Source: an uncultured Prevotella sp. (GTDB lineage: Bacteria > Bacteroidota > Bacteroidia > Bacteroidales > Bacteroidaceae). From it: DNA of 16,420 bases. Made by a program: the position numbers and the translations under genes. The DNA lies in NCBI GenBank assembly GCA_900545525.1, contig UQZX01000044.1, positions 1 to 16,420 of the forward strand. Direction: 5' to 3'. The notes beneath the pieces were generated by a model, which searched no databases, was not told the DNA's origin, and worked only from the letters and a program-made list of their open reading frames with translations. Numbering within the stretch: the first letter of the stretch is position 1; every line of letters begins with the position of its first letter. This document shows, piece after piece, positions 7,419 through 12,732 of this stretch.

Positions 7419-7573
7419 TTACGTTCGGGTGGATTTGCAATCCGCCCGCATGTTCAGGTCAAAAGCGATAAAAACATATGGCGCAGTGAAGGCATTTGAA
7501 ATGCCTATGGATTGCAAATCCGTTAATAATTGAATATTGAATGCGGGCGGATTGCAAATCCACCCGAACGTAA
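7419..7573. repeat. Inverted pair of REP-like hairpins (BIME-like), with a third core copy
   Basis: Bases 7419-7451 are an exact 33-base reverse complement of 7541-7573. Each arm is itself a hairpin: CGGGTGGATT / AATCCGCCCG around TGC at 7426-7448, and its mirror at 7544-7566, each with one position that pairs as G-U in one RNA strand. A bare core GGATTGCAAATCC sits between them at 7509-7521, next to a short palindrome GGCATTTGAAATGCC (7491-7505). CCGTTAATAA occurs as a direct repeat at 7401-7410 and 7520-7529. This organisation matches REP/BIME elements spread by REP-associated (RAYT) transposases; none is in the window. Confidence 0.85.
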
Positions 7574-7802
7574 TTGAAATGAAATAGAATTGGGTTTTAA
7601 AATATCCCTATGCGGAATAATCGAATTTTGCCCGACCCTCTATGGGCTTGCAGCCTTTACTTAAATAACGTGAGTCCGATGTAAGCAAGTTATATATTTA
7701 TAGTTATAAATCCATCCTTATGTAGGCACTTGCGGATTGTCTTATGCTGAACTCACTTTAAATAAAGTCACCCCATTCACATTAATCATGACAGAACCAT
7801 AT

Positions 7803-7849
7803 AACAGGGCTAATCTCTCTTAACAAGAACCATCCCCAAACGCCCTGTT
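7803..7849. repeat. Inverted repeat, possible structured RNA upstream of the ECF sigma gene
   Basis: AACAGGGC (7803-7810) pairs perfectly with GCCCTGTT (7842-7849). An alternative pairing, TTAACAA (7820-7826) with TTGTTAA (7850-7856), overlaps it, so the two stems are mutually exclusive. A run of A follows on the plus strand, not T, so a plus-strand terminator is unlikely. Confidence 0.4.
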
Positions 7850-7881
7850 TTGTTAAAAAACACTAATGCCGGTTTATAATC

Positions 7882-7898
7882 AAACGTAAGGAACGTTT
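7882..7898. promoter_or_regulatory. Small palindrome, possible operator, before the ECF sigma gene
   Basis: AAACGT and ACGTTT flank a 5-base spacer, ending 19 bases before the sigma factor ATG. It contains GGAAC (7890-7894), which resembles ECF -35 motifs, but a -10 at the usual spacing would run into the start codon. Role uncertain. Confidence 0.3.
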
Positions 7899-7917
7899 AT
7901 ATTACAGACATAAGATT

Positions 7918-8418
7918 ATGGAACAGGCAGAATTTGAGCACATAGCAAGACAGGTGAGACAGAAGGCTGTCAGGACGGCACTGGCATATTCTGTCGGCAC
8001 GGAAAAGGCAGAAGACATTGCCCAGGACGTTATGCTCAGGCTGTGGACCATACATGAAGAAATAACCGGACTGGTTTCGGCAGAAAAACTGGCGGTATGT
8101 ATTGCACGTAACCTGTCGGCAGACTATTACCGAAAACGCCGCACTGTATCCCTAACCAAGAAACATAACACCATAGACGAGAAGCAGCCGCAACCTGATA
8201 TTTATTGCGAGATAAACGAAAATCAGGAGTGGCTTATACAGCGTATGGAAGCCCTGCCGCCAGCCGAGCACCGGATACTGAAGCTAAGGCAGGTTGAGCA
8301 CAAGACCAATGAAGAGATTGCAGCGTTGCTCGGCATAGAGAAGACCTCCGTGGCAACACTGCTCTCAAGAGCCAGAACAAAATTGCTGAACGAGTTTAAA
8401 GAAAGGGTAAGACAATGA
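7918..8418 (+). CDS. ECF-type RNA polymerase sigma factor
   Basis: 166 residues. Region 2 covers about residues 16-75 (EDIAQDVMLRLWTIHEEI, then KLAVCIARNLSADYYRKRR) and region 4 about 105-160 (MEALPPAEHRILKLRQVEHK, TNEEIAALLGIEKTSVATLL, SRARTKLL), a normal sigma-70 ECF layout without region 3. It directs RNA polymerase to a specific promoter set in the cytosol. It overlaps the next gene by ATGA, so sigma and the presumed anti-sigma factor are translationally coupled. No housekeeping TAnnTTTG promoter is visible upstream, which fits self-activation but does not prove it. The signal and regulon are unknown; the downstream secreted protein is the obvious first candidate target. Confidence 0.93.
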   Translation: MEQAEFEHIARQVRQKAVRTALAYSVGTEKAEDIAQDVMLRLWTIHEEITGLVSAEKLAVCIARNLSADYYRKRRTVSLTKKHNTIDEKQPQPDIYCEINENQEWLIQRMEALPPAEHRILKLRQVEHKTNEEIAALLGIEKTSVATLLSRARTKLLNEFKERVRQ

Positions 8419-9065
8419 CGGACAAGAATATAAAAATACTGCTCGAACGCTTCATGGCGGGACTTACGTCTGTGGAAGAAGAACAGACGCTTGCCGGATA
8501 CTTCCGCACCCATGACGTATGTGACGACTGGAAAGCATACAAGGAGATGTTCGCATGGTTTGACAGGGGCATGCCTAAAAGGGCGGAAAAGCCTCAACAC
8601 AAGGCAAGTCAATGGAGAAAGATTGCGGCAATGGTTACGGCAGCGGCAGCAGCAGCCATTATAATAATATGCATGTTGCCGGAAACTGCACATGACATTA
8701 CTATAAAACAAGGCACGGCATACATCAATGACACTTACACAAAACCTGTATTTTATACCGACTCTACAAAAAAAGACACTGTAAAGACAACCGGGCCGGT
8801 AAATGAACAAAGCAGGAACATTATTAAAAAGCACAAATACAGCCCTGCCCCACCTAAGATTTATTATGCCATGAACAGCAGCGACTCACTGTACAGGGCA
8901 GCCGACATCAGGGCTGAAGAAGAAGTGCAAAAAATTTATGCACGCCAGGAAGAATTGATACAAGCCATCTACATGCAGTCTGAGAACCAAGAGCGTGACA
9001 TCCGCCAGATGCTGGCAACAATGGATTATGAGGCGGACTATGCTACAGAAGAAGATATTTACTAA
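8415..9065 (+). CDS. Single-pass membrane protein, probable anti-sigma factor
   Basis: 216 residues. Residues 1-66 are a polar, presumably cytosolic domain (NIKILLERFMAGLTSVEEEQ opening resembles anti-sigma N-termini of Bacteroidetes). One membrane segment at about 70-88 (IAAMVTAAAAAAIIIICML), then a 128-residue outer region with a charged helical end (ADIRAEEEVQKIYARQEELI, ENQERDIRQML). No FecR-type or zinc-binding HxxxCxxC motif is visible. The call rests on topology and on the ATGA overlap with the ECF sigma gene; sequence alone does not prove binding. The gene ends 15 bases before the next ATG, so it is in the same transcript. Confidence 0.75.
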   Translation: MTDKNIKILLERFMAGLTSVEEEQTLAGYFRTHDVCDDWKAYKEMFAWFDRGMPKRAEKPQHKASQWRKIAAMVTAAAAAAIIIICMLPETAHDITIKQGTAYINDTYTKPVFYTDSTKKDTVKTTGPVNEQSRNIIKKHKYSPAPPKIYYAMNSSDSLYRAADIRAEEEVQKIYARQEELIQAIYMQSENQERDIRQMLATMDYEADYATEEDIY

Positions 9066-9080
9066 TTAAACACATATATC

Positions 9081-10121
9081 ATGAACAAGAAAAGAACACT
9101 TATCATGGCTTTAATATGCACCGCAATACCGGTTGCAACACAAGCACAGGAGAACCTGATAAAGGCTTTTGACGATTTTCTGAACAGCAAAGGCAACAGC
9201 GAATACATCAAGACCGATATGTTTGTAGAGAACAACGGGAACAACGACAGTACACTGACATACTATTACGGTCACCGGTTCGATATGCCCGCAAACAAGG
9301 ATAAAGAGGTGGAGAAGCTGCGCAACGCCTTCAAAAAAGACATAGACAAGGCTTACAAGGTAATGGTAAAAAGTGCCGGGAACAACAGCAACGAAAACTT
9401 GCGGGTTGGATATGGCAGCAACAACGAAAAGACCATAGACTTCGGTCATTACCCGCTGCGCAACTACATGGTAATGCTGGTACGCGACAAGTGCGACAGC
9501 CTGAAACGCTACTGCTACGGGCTGGTATGGTATACCGACACGGCAACAAACCGCCTTTGCGGCTCCTTGCACAAAGTTTACGGCAAAGACCCTGCAAAAA
9601 GCAAGGCAAAGAGAATATACGGAAATGCCAACTGGCAACAAGGCAGTATGTGGAGCAACGATTGGGACAACGGGAGCAATGCAGAAGTGAGAGTTTATGA
9701 CAATGGCGTAAGAGTTTACGACAGTGGCAACAAAACGGTTGTAAGAGTATACAACGACAGCATAGCGTCTGACATCGACTTCCTGCAGAGGTTCGGCAAC
9801 CTCACCGTTGCATACAAGAACAAGATACGCGATATTGTGAAAGAAGAAAGTCTGGTTATCGGAATAAGCAACAAAATACTTGCCTTATGCCGCAATTACG
9901 GTTATCTGCTGAGCAAGACCGAAAAGGAAACGTGCATCGAAACGCTGAAAGACCTGCCGCGTATAATTGGCAACAAATATATAAACGGCATACTGAAAGA
10001 AGCCATGAATGCCTTGAAAGAAAATAAAAACGGCAACGAAACATACAAGAAATCATACGATAGCACCATTACAAACAAGGTCATGAAAGTGGCTGAGCGC
10101 AATATAAAGAAGTGGGAATGA
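9081..10121 (+). CDS. Secreted protein of the ECF sigma operon, function unknown
   Basis: 346 residues. Signal peptide about 1-22 (NKKRTLIMALICTAIPVA, then TQA before QEN). I recognise no catalytic motif. The mature protein opens with NLIKAFDDFLNSKGNSEYIK, continues with a mixed region rich in Tyr, Asn and basic residues, then a triple repeat at 203-227 (VRVYDNG, VRVYDSG, VRVYNDS, each coded by a similar 21-base unit from 9687), and a helical C-terminal third (FLQRFGNLTVAYKNKIRDIV onward). Cysteines at 138, 145, 160, 270 and 285 could form disulfides. Third gene of the sigma / anti-sigma operon, 15 bases downstream, followed by a strong terminator. It may be the stress effector or a component sensed by the anti-sigma factor; both are guesses. 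Confidence 0.8.
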   Translation: MNKKRTLIMALICTAIPVATQAQENLIKAFDDFLNSKGNSEYIKTDMFVENNGNNDSTLTYYYGHRFDMPANKDKEVEKLRNAFKKDIDKAYKVMVKSAGNNSNENLRVGYGSNNEKTIDFGHYPLRNYMVMLVRDKCDSLKRYCYGLVWYTDTATNRLCGSLHKVYGKDPAKSKAKRIYGNANWQQGSMWSNDWDNGSNAEVRVYDNGVRVYDSGNKTVVRVYNDSIASDIDFLQRFGNLTVAYKNKIRDIVKEESLVIGISNKILALCRNYGYLLSKTEKETCIETLKDLPRIIGNKYINGILKEAMNALKENKNGNETYKKSYDSTITNKVMKVAERNIKKWE

Positions 10122-10212
10122 CGCCCAATTACACTTCCCGGGGCTAAAACGGCTATATTATTTATAGTTAAGCCATACAATAATACAACTCTTTTTAACT
10201 ATACTTTTGTTT

Positions 10213-10246
10213 CGTGCCACAGGTGGAATGCTGCACCTGTGGCACG
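10213..10246 (+). terminator. Rho-independent terminator of the ECF sigma operon
   Basis: CGTGCCACAGGTG pairs perfectly with CACCTGTGGCACG (13 bp, 8-base loop) and is followed on the plus strand by TTTTTCT. It lies 91 bases after the stop at 10121 and 14 bases before the end of the convergent pseudogene. On the minus strand only AAACAAAAG follows, so its main direction is plus. Confidence 0.88.
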
Positions 10247-10436
10247 TTTTTCTAAAACCTTCACACCTGTTCTTTATGGTGGAAGGTATACACATATTTA
10301 TTGGTGAACTCTATAGCCAGCTTATTCTCAGTAATAACGAGAAGCGGAAATCCTTCATTGTGAGTTTTATCCGCCACCAGCCATGTACCATATAACTATG
10401 ACTTAGAAAATGTTTGGGCAAACAAACACATATAAG

Positions 10437-10444
10437 ACATTAAT
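10437..10444. repeat. Target-site duplication, left copy
   Basis: ACATTAAT directly abuts the left end of the mobile element and is repeated exactly at its right end. Removing the element and one copy restores the signal-peptide reading frame. Confidence 0.88.
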
Positions 10445-10787
10445 GGCTCATCCGACATTTGGAGTGATACACCGTCATTACCCCCTGCGGGCTGAAGGCC
10501 CAACGAGCGCACAGCCCATGGCAACGCCATGGGAACAGGGCATAAGTGAAACCGCGCCCTACAGGGGCAAAAGCGTTCAGGAAAGGCATTGCGTGCATGG
10601 GCAAACATATACACCGCCAGCTCTTAATACTTACTGAAAAACGCTTTTGCCCATGCAGGGCGCAACCTTAATATGACAACTGTTCCCGAGGTGTTGCCTC
10701 GGGCTATGCGCTCATTGGGCTTGCAGCCCGCAAAACAATACACTGAATATCAATTGGCATTACATCACTCCAAATGTCGGATGAACC
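10445..10787. mobile_element. MITE-like non-autonomous element, 343 bp
   Basis: Terminal inverted repeats of 24 bases with one mismatch: GGCTCATCCGACATTTGGAG at the left and GGTTCATCCGACATTTGGAG read inward from the right, both continuing TGAT. It is flanked by 8-bp duplications. Inside, the two halves are inverted relatives: 10488-10534 matches the reverse complement of 10684-10732 (GCGGGCTG, AAGCCC/AGGCCC, GAGCGCA, then a short hairpin: CCCATGGC AAC GCCATGGG at 10515-10533, its partner at 10685-10703), and GGCAAAAGCGTT near 10566 matches inverted AACGCTTTTGCC near 10640. The whole can fold into one long hairpin. No transposase frame is present. Duplication size and GG ends would fit an ISL3- or IS256-like parent (inference). 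Confidence 0.88.
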
Positions 10788-10795
10788 ACATTAAT
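10788..10795. repeat. Target-site duplication, right copy
   Basis: Exact copy of ACATTAAT found at 10437-10444, directly abutting the right end of the element. Confidence 0.88.
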
Positions 10796-10827
10796 ATGGA
10801 TAACAACAAAATTTTTCTCATAACCAC

Positions 10828-11298
10828 TTAATTTCGTCTTGTAAAATAGACAGTGTCATTAGGTTGATCTATTAGAACAAGCTTTGTTGGCGAAGCGTAG
10901 AATATTTCTGTAGCCATAACTTCTGTATAACGACTATCCTTATAATAAAAAACAAAGTAGTCTCCTGCTGTCTCCTTGCCAACCTTTGCCTTGTCAAACA
11001 CCCGATCCGGGGTTTCGGATATATAATAAGGATAGGCGTAAACCCATGCTTTTCCCAATAATATCTCTGTACACATATACAAAGAGTCAGTAAAGCGGAT
11101 ACGGTATTCCTGGTCTTTATTGGAATAATCTGCCACCCACTCCGTTCCTCTCAATGTCGCAGAAGAGTATGTAGGTTTCCTTGTATACCTCAGTTTATTC
11201 ACATTCTTGTTTTCAATCGTTTCACACTTATCCGTCCTGTTATTACATGCTGATAACATGAAGCAGAATACAACAGTATATATGAATAACTTTTCCAT
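10828..11298 (-). CDS. Small lipoprotein, lipocalin-like family, copy 2
   Basis: 156 residues. Signal of a lipoprotein with lipobox LSAC, predicted lipid site Cys18, then a polar tether of about 30 residues. The domain runs from about residue 46: LRGTEWVADY, IRFTDSLYMCTEILLGKAWV, YYISETPDRVFDKAKVGKET and a C-terminal strand TKLVLIDQPNDTVYFTRRN. It aligns along its length with the protein at 11411-11824 (shared L-GT--VAD, IR-F-D, LGK, YY-S, FD--K---ET-G, EI), so the two are paralogs. The GTW/GTE start and all-beta look suggest a lipocalin-like barrel; no ligand or activity is known. The gap to the previous gene is 112 bases, the largest in the operon, and contains a weak TACTTTTA -7-like site. 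The dead copy follows after 6 bases. Confidence 0.82.
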   Translation of the reverse strand: MEKLFIYTVVFCFMLSACNNRTDKCETIENKNVNKLRYTRKPTYSSATLRGTEWVADYSNKDQEYRIRFTDSLYMCTEILLGKAWVYAYPYYISETPDRVFDKAKVGKETAGDYFVFYYKDSRYTEVMATEIFYASPTKLVLIDQPNDTVYFTRRN

Positions 11299-11410
11299 GA
11301 CAACCAGACTTCTTCTACATTCTTATTTCTTATGCAATGTTAATACAAATAAAAGTAGAGTCTTATATAATTTCATTACCAGACTTTGTCCAATGCTTTA
11401 TCTGCATATT

Positions 11411-11824
11411 CTATTTAGGTATCTTGTAAAAAACATAAGTTGTTTTCGAATACCTTATTACCATTTGAATATCAGTAATTTTAATTATCTCCCCACAAAG
11501 CATTCTCGCATTAGAATTATCCTTTTCTATTGAGATCAAGAAACGTCCTGACGTTTCTTCGTTGGTTTTTGAATGGTCAAAAGTTTCAGGTTTCTTATCA
11601 GACAAGTAATAATAATTCGTGTCTGTTACATCTTCTACACCCTTCCCAAGTATAAATCTGTTTATTAAATGTTTATCGTTGAATGTCCTTATTAAAGAAA
11701 ATCCTTCATTATAAGTTTTATCCGCCACGCGCCACGTACCTTCTAACTGTGATTTATAAAATGTCTGTGCAGTTAAATTCAGGCAAGAAGCCAACATAAA
11801 AAATGTATATACTATATATTTCAT
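11411..11824 (-). CDS. Small secreted protein, lipocalin-like family, copy 1
   Basis: 137 residues. Signal peptide about 1-19 ending LTA before QTFYKS, with no lipobox at the cleavage site, so it is probably released into the periplasm or beyond. Domain: LEGTWRVADKTYNEGFSLIR, LINRFILGKGVEDV, YYYLSDKKPETFDHSKTNEE, GRFLISIEKD, GEIIKITDIQMVIRY and a final TTYVFYKIPK strand. Length and the GTW opening followed by about eight short beta strands fit a lipocalin-like barrel. It starts 7 bases after the stop of the peptidase gene, so the two are almost certainly co-transcribed and coupled. Proteins of similar size and place act as inhibitors in other papain-like protease operons (staphopain/staphostatin, streptopain/Spi); that role here is inference only. 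Confidence 0.82.
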   Translation of the reverse strand: MKYIVYTFFMLASCLNLTAQTFYKSQLEGTWRVADKTYNEGFSLIRTFNDKHLINRFILGKGVEDVTDTNYYYLSDKKPETFDHSKTNEETSGRFLISIEKDNSNARMLCGEIIKITDIQMVIRYSKTTYVFYKIPK

Positions 11825-11831
11825 AATAACT

Positions 11832-12722
11832 TTATTTTACATTTATAATTTTTATTATATAATTAAACTTAAACTCATTTACCTCATACGTAACAAAATT
11901 ACCGATTAAAGGATCCAAACATATAAACTGCAGATTACTATTATATCCAATTATCATCACACTATGAGTACAATCATCACTTTCAACATTCGTCATAACA
12001 GGGAAACCATCATCCAATGCCTTTGGTATATCTATAAGGTTTATTTTTTCACATTCAAGTAAACTTTCTATAATAGATACTATCAATGATGGATCTCCTT
12101 CAAAACCATTAATAAAGTAATTTTTATCCTTTTCTAAAATATATTTTACTATATCTCCCTCATTTACAGATAAACCATAATATAAGAAGACATATTCTAG
12201 GGTCGTGGATAAGCACCAGTTCTTATTTATTTGTTTGTAACATTTTTTTACAAGTTCCTCCAGTTCCTCACGCTTTTTTATTAAGAAATCTGTATCCTTA
12301 AGATCATAGGAAGGCTTCTCCTTATCTTGTCCTTTTACTGTTATGTTATTATCAGAAGATGTGTTGTCGTCATCATAATAATCATCGTTCCAATCATTAT
12401 CATCATCCGAATCATCATCATCCTGATCCGGCTGTCTCCACCAGTCATCGTCATCATCGTCAGGTGTTATAACTACTCCATAACCATAATAGTCGTCTCC
12501 TACATCATCATAATCATCTCCGTTGTCATTGCCGCCGTCACTTCCATATCCGTCCCATCCGGCATCTGTCCACGAGCCATAGTCATAACTACCGTCATCG
12601 TCATCATCCTCATTCCAAGGGTTCCATATATTCCAGTCATCATCTTCATCGTCCCAACAGGCATAACCTGTAACTGACATTGACAAAGATATGAGTAAAA
12701 ATAATATCTTGAGCGTCTTCAT
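11832..12722 (-). CDS. Secreted papain/C39-like cysteine peptidase with Asp-rich N-terminal region
   Basis: 296 residues from ATG 12722, chosen because it gives a clean signal peptide (MKTLKILFLLISLSMSVTGY, then Ala21) and sits 10 bases after the previous stop; the frame itself opens earlier. Residues 23-120 are extraordinarily acidic, mostly Asp with Gly, Trp, Tyr and Asn (for example DDDDDDWWRQPDQDDDDSDD), probably disordered and calcium binding. Residues 145-296 have the papain-like signature: Gln164 six residues before Cys170 (KQINKNWCLSTTLEYVFLYY), His253 in CTHSVMIIGYN and Asp270 in CLDPLIGNF. This matches the oxyanion Gln, nucleophile, His and Asp/Asn of papain-fold peptidases, closest in style to C39-like ones. 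There is no large prodomain. Base composition in the catalytic part is markedly AT-rich compared with cca or pta, suggesting transfer. Substrate unknown. Confidence 0.8.
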   Translation of the reverse strand: MKTLKILFLLISLSMSVTGYACWDDEDDDWNIWNPWNEDDDDDGSYDYGSWTDAGWDGYGSDGGNDNGDDYDDVGDDYYGYGVVITPDDDDDDWWRQPDQDDDDSDDDNDWNDDYYDDDNTSSDNNITVKGQDKEKPSYDLKDTDFLIKKREELEELVKKCYKQINKNWCLSTTLEYVFLYYGLSVNEGDIVKYILEKDKNYFINGFEGDPSLIVSIIESLLECEKINLIDIPKALDDGFPVMTNVESDDCTHSVMIIGYNSNLQFICLDPLIGNFVTYEVNEFKFNYIIKIINVK

Positions 12723-12732
12723 GGTTAAATTA

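Larger units (their letters stand above)
7291..7917. other. Repeat-rich non-coding gap between cca and the ECF sigma gene
   Basis: About 630 bases with no convincing gene. It contains the inverted REP pair (7419-7573), a 13-base match (TGGGCTTGCAGCC at 7643-7655) to the inside of the mobile element at 10445-10787, a loose inverted repeat around GTGAGT / ACTCAC (7670-7675 and 7751-7756), a possible RNA hairpin at 7803-7849 and a small palindrome at 7882-7898. I find no TAnnTTTG promoter on the plus strand, so the sigma gene downstream may use another promoter type. Confidence 0.7.
10261..10821 (-). pseudogene. Dead third copy of the small lipocalin-like protein family, split by a mobile element
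   Basis: The frame starts at ATG 10821, six bases after the stop of the previous gene, and reads MRKILLLSILM before being interrupted by the 343-bp element. After the element the frame resumes as SYMCLFAQTFSKS. Joined, this is a normal signal peptide. The next codon is an amber stop (10396-10398) where the intact paralog has Gln (AQTFYKSQLEGTWRVADKTY there; AQTFSKS, stop, LYGTWLVADKTHNEGFPL here). The remainder lacks roughly the middle 70 to 80 residues and ends with a C-terminal-like strand (ENKLAIEFTNKYVYTF), stopping at TGA 10261-10263. So three lesions are visible: insertion, stop and internal deletion. It is nearest to the gene at 11411-11824. Confidence 0.85.

Noticed and set aside
10202..10209. 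TACTTTTG as a promoter -7 element before the terminator hairpin
   Set aside because: It has no -33 partner and sits directly before a strong terminator, so it is more likely chance in an AT-rich stretch.
10396..10637. Small open frames on both strands around the MITE
   Set aside because: They are made from the MITE's inverted repeats; one of them is part of the disrupted paralog and ends at its internal stop.
12327..12677. Plus-strand Ile/Val-rich open frame of 116 codons
   Set aside because: It is the antisense of the Asp-rich coding region (GAT/GAC read as ATC/GTC); not a membrane protein gene.
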